Counted from the stretch's first letter, positions 1-9,513 are shown. The stretch is DNA of 64,000 nucleotides from Clostridiales bacterium (GCA_021205695.1 JAJPXB010000047.1:62001-126000); one strand, 5' to 3'. The notes: generated from the sequence alone by a model not told the origin. Program-made: numbers and translations.

Positions 1-1
1 G

Positions 2-547
2 GCCCTGCGCCTGACACAGACAGCGCAGCGGGCGATGAATCAGAACTGCCTCCCCGACCCGAACGCCGGGCCGGATACGGCGGAGGCGGTACCCACCCGC
101 TGGCAGCCCGTCCTGGGGGCTCTGTTGGACGCCCATCTGGAGATGGAGGTGCTGGAGTCGGCGTGGGGCCGGGAACTGGCGGAGCTGCGGGAAAGTCTGG
201 AGACGCTGGACTGGGCGGGCTTTGCCGCCTGTCTGGGAGCGCGGAGCTATGAGTACGAGCACCTCACCGTTTACCTGATCTTCCGGTATTTTTTGAAGGC
301 GTCCTTTGACGGGGACGCGCTGGGAAAGCTGCGACAGGCGGTGGGAATGGTGCTGACCATCGCCGCCCTGGGCGCCTGGCACTGGCAGCGGACGGGGGTC
401 TTCACCCTGGCGGACCAGATTGAGGTGGCCCGCCAGTACTCCAAGGAGGTGGAGTACTCCGACGACAATATGGAGTCCCTGGCGGAGGCGTTCCTCTTTG
501 AGGAGGCACTGGATATGCCTCACCTTCTGGGACTGCTGGAGGGTTAA
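2..547 (+). CDS. C-terminal part of a flagellin lysine-N-methylase-like protein (FliB family), 5' end outside window
   Basis: The frame is open to the left edge, so the ATG at 35 in the ORF track is probably internal and the gene starts upstream. The visible part carries YEYEHLTVYLIFRYFLKA followed by FTLADQIEVARQYSKEVEYS, which I recognise as the conserved C-terminal segment of FliB-like lysine-N-methylases of Clostridia. These methylate lysines of flagellin or other surface proteins; the Cys-rich N-terminal domain would lie outside the window. The stop overlaps the stop of the convergent gene by a few bases. Family assignment rests on this tail only. Confidence 0.62.
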   Translation, partial: ALRLTQTAQRAMNQNCLPDPNAGPDTAEAVPTRWQPVLGALLDAHLEMEVLESAWGRELAELRESLETLDWAGFAACLGARSYEYEHLTVYLIFRYFLKASFDGDALGKLRQAVGMVLTIAALGAWHWQRTGVFTLADQIEVARQYSKEVEYSDDNMESLAEAFLFEEALDMPHLLGLLEG

Positions 548-1173
548 GCCCCCTTCACCCGGATGCCCACCGCCCGGACTTGTCCTCCAATGGTCTGGTT
601 ATAGTGGCGGTCTGCCGCCCTGCGCTGCTCGTCCATCCGGATGGCCAGAGTGACCCGCTCCCTGGCGGCGGAGCGCAGCGCCTCGTAGGACAGCTCCGTC
701 AGCCCTGCCGCTTCCACCGGGGGCAGCAGGCGGTGCTTTGCCCCGGCCTGGAGAAAGACAGCCCCCTTCCCGCAGACCCGCCAACGGCGGCGGCGGAAGG
801 TATACCGCTCCCCGGGGTCGCTCCGCACCTGGCGAAAGTCCCAGACGGTGAAGCCCCCGTCCTCCCACCGGGCAGCTGTCAGGCAGAAGGGCCCGGGGTC
901 AGGCCCCAGCCGGGTCAGCCGCTGCACCGACCCGGCCACCCGTTCCAGACTGTCCTCCATGGGGCGATCGCTGTCCAGAATGTGGCGGACGCTCCCCGGA
1001 AGATCGACCCCGAACCGGAGGGTGGGACCGCAGCAGGCCCAGATGAGCTTCCGCTCCGGAAGGGCGAAGCACTTCTGCCGCCGGTCCAGATGGATGTGGC
1101 CGGGGAAGGTCTCCCGGCTGTCGGCGGCGGCGACGGCGCCGTTTCGATTGACCATAAGACAGATGTAGGACAT
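544..1173 (-). CDS. uncharacterised protein, possibly Ntn-hydrolase/proteasome-like
   Basis: A 209-residue protein with a strong ribosome binding site (AAAGGAGG about 8 nt before ATG) and its own sigma-A promoter. The N-terminus, MSYICLMVNRNGAVAAADSR, recalls the first beta strands of proteasome-like Ntn hydrolases (xxVxxNxxGxVxAADSR), but the expected catalytic Thr/Ser/Cys directly after the start is not obvious. The rest is Arg-rich and I recognise no motif in it. It converges on the FliB-like gene and is divergent from trmB. The coding call is good; the function is unknown. Confidence 0.7.
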   Translation of the reverse strand: MSYICLMVNRNGAVAAADSRETFPGHIHLDRRQKCFALPERKLIWACCGPTLRFGVDLPGSVRHILDSDRPMEDSLERVAGSVQRLTRLGPDPGPFCLTAARWEDGGFTVWDFRQVRSDPGERYTFRRRRWRVCGKGAVFLQAGAKHRLLPPVEAAGLTELSYEALRSAARERVTLAIRMDEQRRAADRHYNQTIGGQVRAVGIRVKGA

Positions 1174-1205
1174 GGAGATGCCTCCTTTGAAGTGGGATTG
1201 CCCTT

Positions 1206-1234
1206 ATTATAGCCGCTTTGCCGGACAGAGGCAA
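1206..1234 (-). promoter_or_regulatory. sigma-A promoter for the gene at 544-1173
   Basis: On the minus strand TTGCCT is followed after 17 bp by TATAAT, about 33 bp before the start codon. Confidence 0.7.
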
Positions 1235-1336
1235 GGGCTGCACGGCTCCCCTGAAAGAGGGGCGCGGCTGCTCCTCCTCAAATTTCAACTGCCGCGTAAC
1301 GATCAACTTCCGACCACATGAAAAGAGGATAAATAT

Positions 1337-2065
1337 ATGAGAATGAGACGAAAGAAGAACCTGATCCCCCGAATGGAGCGGTGCGCGGATTGGCAGGTGC
1401 AGGAGCCGGAGACCCTTCGGGGCCGGTGGCGGAGCCTGTTCCCGGAGGCAGAGGCCCTGTGGCTGGAGATCGGCTGCGGCAAGGGAACCTTTACCGCCGA
1501 GACTGCCCGGAAAAATCCCAACGTCCTGCTCATCGCCGTGGAGCGGGTGCCGGACGCCCTGGTGATGGCCATGGAGAAGGCCAGGGCGCTGGAGCTGAAA
1601 AACGTGTTCTTCATCTGCGCCGACGCGGAGCGGCTGGGGGAGATCTTCGACGAAGGCGAGGTAGACCGTCTGTTCATCAATTTCTGCGATCCCTGGCCCT
1701 CCAAGCGCCACTGCAAGCGGCGGCTGACCAGCGGAGGATTCCTCGTCTCCTATCGGAGCATTCTCCGGGAGGGGGGAGAGATCCATTTCAAGACGGACAA
1801 CCGCCCCCTGTTTGACTTCTCTCTGACGCAGTTCCCCCAGGCGGGGTATGCGCTCAGCCAGGTGACCCGCGACCTTCACGCCGATGGGGTGCAGGGGGTT
1901 ATGACGGACTATGAGGCGAAATTCTCCGCCCAGGGCGTTCCCATCAACCGGTGCGTGGCCACCAAGCTGCCGGTGGAGCAACTCCCGGAGACGTGGGAGA
2001 GCGTGGGGCTGAAGGCCGGGACAGAAGCCCGTGACTCTACGCAATTTGACGAATACAGCGAGTAG
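1337..2065 (+). CDS. trmB: tRNA (guanine-N7-)-methyltransferase TrmB
   Basis: Methylates N7 of G46 in tRNA using S-adenosylmethionine. The protein begins with the basic MRMRRKKN stretch typical of the family, then the SAM-binding loop LEIGCGKGTF near residue 45, AVERVPDAL (acidic residue contacting SAM ribose), and the TrmB signature FCDPWPSKRH near residue 118. HFKTDN and TDYEAKF follow in the expected C-terminal positions. Length (242 aa) is slightly above the usual 210-230 because of a C-terminal extension after the last conserved motif. Start ATG 1337 has AGAGGA upstream. Confidence 0.95.
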   Translation: MRMRRKKNLIPRMERCADWQVQEPETLRGRWRSLFPEAEALWLEIGCGKGTFTAETARKNPNVLLIAVERVPDALVMAMEKARALELKNVFFICADAERLGEIFDEGEVDRLFINFCDPWPSKRHCKRRLTSGGFLVSYRSILREGGEIHFKTDNRPLFDFSLTQFPQAGYALSQVTRDLHADGVQGVMTDYEAKFSAQGVPINRCVATKLPVEQLPETWESVGLKAGTEARDSTQFDEYSE

Positions 2066-2254
2066 TGCAGGACGCTCTTTGCAGCTGTGGGGCGTTGCCT
2101 GAAAGGATTCCCGGCGAGCTGGCACCCTGCCTTTCCGGTTGGCGTGAGCAGCTTGACTGCACCACAGGTTTCTCCTGTTCGCGGCCTTTTTCTCCGCCCT
2201 GTTCACCCGTCTGTAAAGCACCATTGGTTGCCCTGTCCGTTATGCAGAAACCCT

Positions 2255-2283
2255 TTGCCAATGACGGCAAAATCGGCTATACT
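2255..2283 (+). promoter_or_regulatory. sigma-A promoter for the THUMP methyltransferase
   Basis: TTGCCA, 17 bp, TATACT. It lies downstream of the ORF-track start (2065) and 25 bp before ATG 2308, which supports the later start. Confidence 0.7.
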
Positions 2284-2307
2284 GTGGAAAACAGAGGAAG
2301 TGATCGC

Positions 2308-3429
2308 ATGGAACAGGTCGAATATATGGTCCCCTGCCTGTTGGGGCTGGAGCGTCTGGTGGCAGACGAGCTGATTCGCCTGAAGCTCCCGGAGGTGCGG
2401 GCGGAAAACGGGCGGGTGTTCTGTAAGGGAACTCTGGCAGATCTGCCCCGGATGAATATTCAGCTCCGCTGCGGGGCCAGGGTGCTGCTGGTGCTGGCGC
2501 GGTTCCATGCAGAGACCTTTGAAGAGCTGTTTCAGGGGACGCTGTCCGTTCCCTGGGAGGACATTATCCCCCGGGACGGGGAGAGCCCGGTAAAGGGCTA
2601 CTCCATCAACTCCCAGCTTCACTCCGTCCCCGCCTGCCAGTCTATCGTGAAAAAGGCGGTCTCCCAGCGCCTCAGCCGGGCCTATGGCCTGGAGTGGCTG
2701 CCGGAGACCGGGGAGCGGTATCAAATTCAGTTCTCCATAATGAAGGACGAGGTGCATCTGTGCCTGGACACCTCCGGCGCAGGGCTGTACAAGCGGGGCT
2801 ACCGGGCAGTGGGGGTGGAGGCCCCTCTCCGGGAGACCCTGGCCGCCGCTATGGTGCTGCTGTCCAAATACCGGGGATTAGACCCCTTCTGCGATCCCTT
2901 CTGCGGCTCCGGCACCATCTGCATCGAGGCGGCGCTCATCGCCAAAAACCGCGCGCCCGGCTTGAACCGTCACTTTGCCGCGCAAAAATGGAAGCTGGTG
3001 GACAGCCGTTTCTGGATGGACGCGGTGGAGGAAGCCCTGGCCCAGGAATACGACCGGACATACGACATCTGGGGCGGCGACATCGATGCAAACGCCGTCC
3101 GCATCGCTCAGGAGAACGCCGTCAAGGCCGAGGTGGACGACACCGTTCGCTTCGAGGTGGCGGATGCCGGACGGTTCTACGCTCACGAGCCCTACGGCCG
3201 AGTGGTGACCAATCCCCCCTATGGGGAGCGATTGCTGGAGAAGGAGGAGGCCGCACGCCTGTACCACACCTTTGGGGCCGCCGTCCGCCGTCTCCCGGAG
3301 GGCTGGCGGGTGAGTATCCTCTCCTCTCACACGGAATTTGAGGCGGCTTTCGGCCAACGGGCCAGGAAAAAGCGGAAGCTCTACAACGGGATGATCAAAT
3401 GCGACCTGTTCCAGTATGGGAAGGTCTGA
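2308..3429 (+). CDS. THUMP-domain class I SAM-dependent RNA methyltransferase (RlmL/YpsC family)
   Basis: A 373-residue protein when started at ATG 2308 (AGAGGAAG upstream). The ORF track extends to 2065, but that extension precedes a clear promoter and reads as non-coding. It has an N-terminal ferredoxin-like/THUMP region (roughly residues 1-155), then a Rossmann methyltransferase domain with DPFCGSGTICIEAA (SAM-binding motif I) and the N6/N2-methyltransferase motif TNPPYGERL. This matches the YpsC/RlmL-N group that makes m2G in 23S rRNA. The exact target base cannot be read from sequence. Confidence 0.9.
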   Translation: MEQVEYMVPCLLGLERLVADELIRLKLPEVRAENGRVFCKGTLADLPRMNIQLRCGARVLLVLARFHAETFEELFQGTLSVPWEDIIPRDGESPVKGYSINSQLHSVPACQSIVKKAVSQRLSRAYGLEWLPETGERYQIQFSIMKDEVHLCLDTSGAGLYKRGYRAVGVEAPLRETLAAAMVLLSKYRGLDPFCDPFCGSGTICIEAALIAKNRAPGLNRHFAAQKWKLVDSRFWMDAVEEALAQEYDRTYDIWGGDIDANAVRIAQENAVKAEVDDTVRFEVADAGRFYAHEPYGRVVTNPPYGERLLEKEEAARLYHTFGAAVRRLPEGWRVSILSSHTEFEAAFGQRARKKRKLYNGMIKCDLFQYGKV

Positions 3430-3493
3430 ATCCGGGCTGCTCTGTCTGACTTCGCCGGGTCGGGCTGAAACGGTGCGCCTTTGGGAAAATGAG

Positions 3494-3522
3494 TTGATTT
3501 TTCTCCCATGCCAGATTATAAT
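3494..3522 (+). promoter_or_regulatory. sigma-A promoter of the glycan operon
   Basis: TTGATT, 17 bp, TATAAT, about 48 bp upstream of the start of the triple-GT2 gene, which itself has GGGAGAGA as ribosome binding site. Confidence 0.75.
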
Positions 3523-3569
3523 AGGATGTGTTACGCTGTATTTAGCCAGAAAGGGAGAGAGAAAACGAT

Positions 3570-6500
3570 ATGCCAAAGCTTTCTATCATCATTCCGGTTT
3601 ACAACGCCTCCGCCTACCTGGAACAAGCCCTGGACAGCGTCCTGAACCAGTCTTTTAAGGATATCGAGGTCATCTGCGTGGACGACGGCTCAACTGACAG
3701 CTCCCCGGAAATACTCCAGCGATATGCCCGGCAGGACGCCCGGGTCAGGGTGCTACATCAGAAGAACCTCCATGCCGGGGTGGCACGGAACGCTGGTTTG
3801 GCTGTGGCCACGGGAGAATACGTTCATTTTTTGGACGCAGACGACTATGTGCTGGATTACGCCTACGAGGCGCTGTACGCCCGGGCGGTGAAATATGACC
3901 TGGATCTGCTCAAGTGCGCTACCGTGACTTGGGATGTCCAGCGGAATACGGCAGTGGACCGTCCCTCCTTCACGCTGAGCCACATGGAGGTCGGCAGCTT
4001 CCACCGGTTGCTGACGCTGAATGAGGGTAGCCCTATCTATAAGGTCAACGTCGCTCCCTGGAACGGACTGTACCGGCGTGCCTTCCTGGAGGAGCACAAG
4101 CTGCGCTTCAACGACCTGTTCTGTGTCAATGACCGCTCTTTTTTCGCCGCAGTCATCACCAACGCCAACCGGATGATGCTGGCCCGGGATCGGCTGGTGG
4201 TCCACCGTATCAACCTGGAGGATTCGCTGGTCGGCCTGCGGTCAAAGCACTTTGACTGCCACTTCCGCTCTATTCATATTGTGGAGGAACGGCTGGCGCA
4301 GGATCATGTGACGCCGGATGTAGCCGAGCGGATCATGGTGAAAGAGTTCACCGATCTCTTCAACTGGTTTCAGGATTTTGGCCAGGACGATGAGAACGGA
4401 CAGCAGATCCTGGAGACTACCCGCGAATTTGTCCACAGCTATCAGGGCGCATGTGCCACCCAGCTGAAAAGCCTCTACGCCGACAAACGCCAGGCAATCA
4501 GCGCTCCGCCAAAGAAAAAGACTCCTCCGGCAGCTGTTCAGCTCTTCCACGACGCAGTGGAAAAGCCCAAGGTCTCGGTGGTCCTGCCCATCTATAACGT
4601 GGAGGACTACCTGACCGAGGCGCTCTACAGCCTGTCTCAGCAGACGCTGGACGCGATGGAGTTCCTCTGCGTCAATGACGGCTCCACCGACAGCTCCATG
4701 GCCATTATGAAGGAATACGCCAGCCTGGACAGGCGTTTCCGTATCCTGGACGGCCCCAACGGGGGCTACGGCAAGGCCATGAACCGGGGCATCGACGCCG
4801 CTAAGGGAGAATATCTGGGCATCCTGGAGCCGGACGACTTCGTCCCGCCGGATATGTATGCCTCCCTGTACAAAATTGCCAGCGAAAACCAGCTGGACTT
4901 TGTCAAGGCGGACTTTTACCGCTTTATGGTCAATCCGGACGGTTCTCTTCGACAGGATCTCAACCGCCTGACATACGCACGGGGGTATTATGGCAGGGTA
5001 ATTTGCCCGGGCGATGAGCTGGAAACATTCAAGTTTGTGATGAATACCTGGAGCGGCATCTACAGCCTGGACTTCCTCAATCGCTGGCATATCCGGCACA
5101 ATGAGACTCCCGGCGCCTCCTATCAGGACAACGGCTTCTGGTTCCAAACCTTCTGTCGGGCAGAGCGGGCATGGTTTGTCAACAAGCCTTTCTATATGAA
5201 CCGGCGGGACAATCCCAATTCCTCCATGTTTAACCGGAAAAAGCTCTACTGTGTCACCGACGAGTATCGCTATATCTGGGACTGGATGAGCAAAGACCCG
5301 ACACTGCTGGAAAAGTTCACCCTCATTTTCTACGCCAAAAAGTTCAGCAACTTCATGGTTACCTACCGCCGCCTGGCTCCGGAATACCAGTTGGAATATC
5401 TGCACCATATCTGTGATGAGTTCCGCCCCGCCATGGAGCAGGGCCTGTTGGATGAGGAGCTGCTGGGCCCTGCCTATTGGAAGCAGATTCACGAGATACT
5501 GGCCGATCCGGACGCCTATTATGCCAAAATACGGGTATCCGTGATTATGCCCGTTTATAACGCAGAACAATACCTCTGTCAGACCTTGGACAGCCTATTG
5601 GTGCGCAACGAAACGCAGTTCGAGGTCATCTGTGTAGACGATGGCTCTACCGACGGCTCACTAAACATCCTGCGGGAATATGAGGCCCGGGACACACGGG
5701 TGCGGGTATTCACCCAAGTTAATGCCGGGGCCGGCGCTGCCCGGAACAACGGCATGCAGTATGCCAGAGGCGAATATCTCTCTTTCCTGGATGCGGACGA
5801 CTTTTTTGAGCCGGATATGCTCCGAATGGCCTATGACCGGGCCCATACTCTGGAAACTGACATCATCGTGTTCCGCTGTGACCAGTATTACGAGGCCACC
5901 GGCGAATATGCTCCCGCCCGCTACACCATCAACGAGGCGTTGCTGCCCATTCATCAGCCCTTTGCCGGAGAAGAGATTTTTCAGGACACTTTCAAGGCCT
6001 TTGTAGGATGGGCCTGGGACAAGCTGTTTCGGGCGGACTTTGTCCGGGAAAACGGCCTGAAATTCCAGGAGCAGCGTACCAGCAACGATATGCTGTTCGT
6101 CTTTTCTGCTATTGTCAGGGCTCAGCGCATCTCTACCATGAACAAGGTCCTGGCCCACCACCGCAGGGATGCCGGTTCTCTCTCGGTCACCCGGGAAAAG
6201 AGCTGGGATTGCTTCTACCATGCCCTGTGTGCTTTGCGTCAGCAGCTCAGAGATTGGAATGTCTATGACCGGTTGGAACAGGATTTTATCAACTACAGCC
6301 AGCACTTCTCACTCTGGAACGTGACGACTCTCCGAGGCCCCTCCTATCACAAGCTGTATAATAAGCTTTCTACCGAGTGGGCTGACGACTTGGGCATTAC
6401 CGGTCATAATGAATCCTATTTCTACAACAGAGGCGAATACAGGAAGATGCAGACGCTGCTCTCTTCCACCTCTGAGGAGTTCCTGTTCCTGGAATTGGAC

Positions 6501-6755
6501 AGCGCCAAGCTGGAGCTGGCCCCACTGCGGGCGGAAAACATCCGCCTGAAGGATTCCGTTCAGCGTTTGAGCCGCCGCTGCAATCGTCTGGAAGCCCGTA
6601 ACGAACGGCTGAAGACCCGAAACAGCACCCTGAAGGCCCAGAATAAGGCTCTGAAAGCGAAAAATCAGGAGATTAAGCGGTCCACCATCTGGAAGGTCGG
6701 ACGGATCGTCACCTGGCCCTTCCGCAAGCTGAAAAAGCTGCTGAGACGTAAGTAA
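3570..6755 (+). CDS. multidomain glycosyltransferase with three GT2 (GT-A) domains
   Basis: A 1061-residue protein with three complete family-2 glycosyltransferase modules. Module 1 starts at residue 1 (LSIIIPVYNASAYL, DDGSTDSS, HFLDADDYV). Module 2 starts near residue 332 (VSVVLPIYNVEDYL, NDGSTDSS, with LEPDDF as the DxD-like site). Module 3 starts near residue 652 (VSVIMPVYNAEQYL, DDGSTDGS, SFLDADDFF). A coiled-coil tail (about residues 980-1035) and a basic end (WPFRKLKKLLRRK) follow. There is no transmembrane segment, so it is probably a cytoplasmic, membrane-peripheral enzyme building a repeat of a surface polysaccharide or teichoic-type glycan. It is the first gene of an operon with UDP-glucose dehydrogenase 15 bp downstream. 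Confidence 0.9.
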   Translation: MPKLSIIIPVYNASAYLEQALDSVLNQSFKDIEVICVDDGSTDSSPEILQRYARQDARVRVLHQKNLHAGVARNAGLAVATGEYVHFLDADDYVLDYAYEALYARAVKYDLDLLKCATVTWDVQRNTAVDRPSFTLSHMEVGSFHRLLTLNEGSPIYKVNVAPWNGLYRRAFLEEHKLRFNDLFCVNDRSFFAAVITNANRMMLARDRLVVHRINLEDSLVGLRSKHFDCHFRSIHIVEERLAQDHVTPDVAERIMVKEFTDLFNWFQDFGQDDENGQQILETTREFVHSYQGACATQLKSLYADKRQAISAPPKKKTPPAAVQLFHDAVEKPKVSVVLPIYNVEDYLTEALYSLSQQTLDAMEFLCVNDGSTDSSMAIMKEYASLDRRFRILDGPNGGYGKAMNRGIDAAKGEYLGILEPDDFVPPDMYASLYKIASENQLDFVKADFYRFMVNPDGSLRQDLNRLTYARGYYGRVICPGDELETFKFVMNTWSGIYSLDFLNRWHIRHNETPGASYQDNGFWFQTFCRAERAWFVNKPFYMNRRDNPNSSMFNRKKLYCVTDEYRYIWDWMSKDPTLLEKFTLIFYAKKFSNFMVTYRRLAPEYQLEYLHHICDEFRPAMEQGLLDEELLGPAYWKQIHEILADPDAYYAKIRVSVIMPVYNAEQYLCQTLDSLLVRNETQFEVICVDDGSTDGSLNILREYEARDTRVRVFTQVNAGAGAARNNGMQYARGEYLSFLDADDFFEPDMLRMAYDRAHTLETDIIVFRCDQYYEATGEYAPARYTINEALLPIHQPFAGEEIFQDTFKAFVGWAWDKLFRADFVRENGLKFQEQRTSNDMLFVFSAIVRAQRISTMNKVLAHHRRDAGSLSVTREKSWDCFYHALCALRQQLRDWNVYDRLEQDFINYSQHFSLWNVTTLRGPSYHKLYNKLSTEWADDLGITGHNESYFYNRGEYRKMQTLLSSTSEEFLFLELDSAKLELAPLRAENIRLKDSVQRLSRRCNRLEARNERLKTRNSTLKAQNKALKAKNQEIKRSTIWKVGRIVTWPFRKLKKLLRRK

Positions 6756-6770
6756 AAGGAGCGTTTATCG

Positions 6771-8069
6771 ATGAAAATTGCCATTGCCGGAACCGGCTAT
6801 GTGGGCCTGGTCACCGGCGTCGTGCTGGCCCATCTGGGACACAATGTCACCTGCGTAGATGTAGACGAAAAAAAGGTGGAAACCATGCGCCGGGGCATCT
6901 CCCCCATCTATGAACCGGGTCTGGAGGAGCTGATGGCCGCCAATATGGAGCGGCTCACCTTCACCACCGACTATGCTTCCGCCTACCGGGACGCCGAGGT
7001 CATCTATATCGGCGTGGGCACCCCGGAGAAACGGGACGGCTCCGCCAATCTGTCTTATGTGAACCAAGTCATCGATCAGATCGCCGCCACTCTGGAACGG
7101 GATTGCATCGTGGTGGTCAAGTCCACCGTCCCCATCGGCACCAACGACAAGCTGGAGCAGCGGCTCCGGGAAAAGCTGACCCATTCCGTGGAGGTGGAGC
7201 TGGCCTCCAACCCGGAGTTCCTGTCCCAGGGCACTGCGGTGAAGGACACTCTCCACGCTGCCAGGATCGTCATCGGTGTGGAGTCCAAGCACGCCGAAGA
7301 GGTCATGCGTGCGGTCTATGCCGGGCTGGATCAGCCGGTGGTGGTGACCAACCGCCGCAGCGCTGAGATGATCAAGTACGCCTCCAACGACTTCCTGGCG
7401 TTGAAAATCTCCTATATCAACGAGATCGCCAACCTGTGCGAGCTGCTGGGGGCGGATATCCAGGACGTGGCCCGGGGCATGGGCCTGGATCCCCGTATCG
7501 GCAACAAGTTCCTGAACGCCGGCATCGGCTACGGTGGCTCCTGCTTCCCCAAGGACACCAAGGCGCTCCACTGGGTCTCCAACTATTATGACCGGGAGCT
7601 GAAAACCATCAAGGCGGCCATCGAGGTCAACGACCGGCAGAAGCTGGTGCTGGTGAAGAAGGCCCGCAGCTATTACGATTCCCTGGAGGGCAAAAAGATA
7701 GCCGTCCTGGGTCTGACCTTCAAGCCGGAGACGGACGACCTGCGGGAGGCCCCCTCCCTGGTAAACATCCCCATCCTGCTGGACGACGGGGCGGAGATCA
7801 GCGCCTGGGATCCGGTAGGGGTGAATAACTTCAAGCGGTTTTATCCCGACGAGATCACCTACTGTGATACCATTCAGGAGGCCCTCCGGGGCGCAGACCT
7901 GTGCCTAATCTTCACCGAATGGGCGGACGTGAAGGCGCTGGAGCCGGAGATTTTCCGGAGCCTGATGAAGCAGCCCATCGTGCTGGACGGGCGCAACTGC
8001 TTCCCGGTGAGCAAATTTGTCGGCAGCGGCGTGGTCTATGATTCCATTGGCCGGGCGAAGGTGGAGTAA
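6771..8069 (+). CDS. ugd: UDP-glucose 6-dehydrogenase
   Basis: Oxidises UDP-glucose to UDP-glucuronate with two NAD+, supplying an acidic sugar for surface glycan. The N-terminal Rossmann motif MKIAIAGTGYVGLVTG is intact. The catalytic cysteine lies in YGGSCFPKDTKAL (about residue 260), and the C-terminal UDP-binding domain has LGLTFKPETDDLREAPS. Length (432 aa) is normal. Its position directly behind the glycosyltransferase and ahead of the ATP-grasp gene indicates a glucuronate-containing polymer. Confidence 0.96.
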   Translation: MKIAIAGTGYVGLVTGVVLAHLGHNVTCVDVDEKKVETMRRGISPIYEPGLEELMAANMERLTFTTDYASAYRDAEVIYIGVGTPEKRDGSANLSYVNQVIDQIAATLERDCIVVVKSTVPIGTNDKLEQRLREKLTHSVEVELASNPEFLSQGTAVKDTLHAARIVIGVESKHAEEVMRAVYAGLDQPVVVTNRRSAEMIKYASNDFLALKISYINEIANLCELLGADIQDVARGMGLDPRIGNKFLNAGIGYGGSCFPKDTKALHWVSNYYDRELKTIKAAIEVNDRQKLVLVKKARSYYDSLEGKKIAVLGLTFKPETDDLREAPSLVNIPILLDDGAEISAWDPVGVNNFKRFYPDEITYCDTIQEALRGADLCLIFTEWADVKALEPEIFRSLMKQPIVLDGRNCFPVSKFVGSGVVYDSIGRAKVE

Positions 8070-8134
8070 AACCGGGCGGGAATGATAGTTTCTCCAGGAA
8101 TGTAGTGTAGCGCAAGATTGGCAGGGAATATGTT

Positions 8135-9451
8135 ATGAATCTCCTTTCAAGGTTTATCAGGAAAATCCCGCCCTTTCGGAATATCTACCGCCGGATAGAC
8201 GCTCTGAAAAAGGAAAATGCCACCATCAAAAAGGCAATGGCCGACAGGGAAAAGGATATCCATCGGCTTTCGAAACAGGTGGATATGTTGCTTTCCGCTC
8301 AACAGGAGGCGGAAAAAACTATGAGAGGCCTGAATAATGCGACAGCTGCAAATGAGAAGCGTTGGCAGACCGTTGCCGAGCAGGAGCGAAGGGATTACAG
8401 TGCATTGCAAAAGGCTGTCGCCGCCGCCAACGCAACAGCTGCCGACCGGGACAAGCGGAATTACGAGCAGCTCAGGGACTCCATCACCAAAGCCAACCAA
8501 ACCGCCGCCGAACGAGAACGGCAGGATTACAGCAAGCTGATGAGGCAAATTGGCGACAACCGGTACCAGCTGTCGCGCAAGGACGAGTACTACTATTTCA
8601 AGGGACTGGAGCCGTCACGGTATCCCGACGCTTTGAAGGAGTGGTATTACCAAAAGACGGGGCAGACCTTGAATTTGGAGCATCCCCGCACCTACACGGA
8701 AAAGATCCAGTGGTTGAAGCTGCATGACAGTACGCCGCTGAAGGGAGAGCTGTCGGACAAATATCTGGTTCGGAATTATGTAAAGCAAAAAATCGGAGAG
8801 GAATATCTGGTGCCCCTCCTGGGCGTCTGGGACAGAGCAGAGGATATCCCATTCGATGCGCTGCCGGTGCGGTTTGCCCTCAAAGCGACCCACGGCAGCG
8901 GCTGGAATATCATTGTCCATGACAAGAGCAGTCTGAACGTGGCCGACGCCCGACGAAAGCTGAACGAATGGCTTCAAACCAACTTTGCATTCTATGCCGG
9001 TTTGGAGCTGCACTACGGTTATATCAAGCCCCGGATTATCGCAGAGGAGTATATTGAAAATTCCGGCGGCGACATCGACGATTATAAGGTATTCTGCTTC
9101 GACGGAAAGCCCCGGTATATCCTGTTTATCACTGGACGGCACACCCATATGGAGAAGGCAGTCTATGACACGGATCGGAACCGGATGCCCTTCCTGGACG
9201 GGGGAAGGCCGCTGGAGCGGGACGTTTCAAAACCGGCCTTTCTGAGCAAGCTTCTCTCCCTGGCGGAAGCGCTTTCTCAGGGCTTCATCCATGTCCGTGT
9301 AGACTTCTACTGCCTGAACAGCGGCCAGCTCAAGTTCGGGGAGATGACCTTCACTCCCACTTCCGGGCGATCCCTCTGGGAGCCGGCGGAATACGAGAGG
9401 ATTCTGGGCGACCTGATCCACCTCCCCTGCGACGACCAGCCCCAGGAGTAA
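8135..9451 (+). CDS. TupA-like ATP-grasp protein with N-terminal coiled coil
   Basis: A 438-residue protein. The first about 150 residues are a heptad-rich coiled coil with short repeats (variants of NATAADRDKRNYEQL). The rest matches the TupA-like ATP-grasp family: HPRTYTEKIQWLKL, FALKATHGSGWNI, and IIAEEYIENSGGDIDDYKVF with downstream VRVDFY for metal/ATP binding. TupA-type enzymes act in teichuronopeptide or other glycan-amide synthesis, which fits ugd just upstream. No signal peptide is seen. The operon ends in a strong terminator. Confidence 0.85.
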   Translation: MNLLSRFIRKIPPFRNIYRRIDALKKENATIKKAMADREKDIHRLSKQVDMLLSAQQEAEKTMRGLNNATAANEKRWQTVAEQERRDYSALQKAVAAANATAADRDKRNYEQLRDSITKANQTAAERERQDYSKLMRQIGDNRYQLSRKDEYYYFKGLEPSRYPDALKEWYYQKTGQTLNLEHPRTYTEKIQWLKLHDSTPLKGELSDKYLVRNYVKQKIGEEYLVPLLGVWDRAEDIPFDALPVRFALKATHGSGWNIIVHDKSSLNVADARRKLNEWLQTNFAFYAGLELHYGYIKPRIIAEEYIENSGGDIDDYKVFCFDGKPRYILFITGRHTHMEKAVYDTDRNRMPFLDGGRPLERDVSKPAFLSKLLSLAEALSQGFIHVRVDFYCLNSGQLKFGEMTFTPTSGRSLWEPAEYERILGDLIHLPCDDQPQE

Positions 9452-9472
9452 TCTCCAAATCTCTCCTGGCAT

Positions 9473-9512
9473 AAAACGGCCCGGCGTTCTTTTGTAGACG
9501 CCGGGCCGTTTT
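9473..9512. terminator. bidirectional rho-independent terminator
   Basis: A perfect 15-bp stem, AAAACGGCCCGGCGT paired with its complement around a 10-nt loop, with T runs on both strands. It serves both the glycan operon (+) and the convergent mazF-type gene (-). Confidence 0.92.
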
Positions 9513-9513
9513 G

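Noticed and set aside
1244-1257. GGCTCCCCTGAAAG shared with 61313-61326 as a dispersed repeat family
   Set aside because: Only a 14-bp match with unlike flanks; too short to call a repeat element within this window.
899-2224. A 441-codon minus ORF across trmB
   Set aside because: Runs through two promoters and antisense to trmB; composition is that of a shadow frame.
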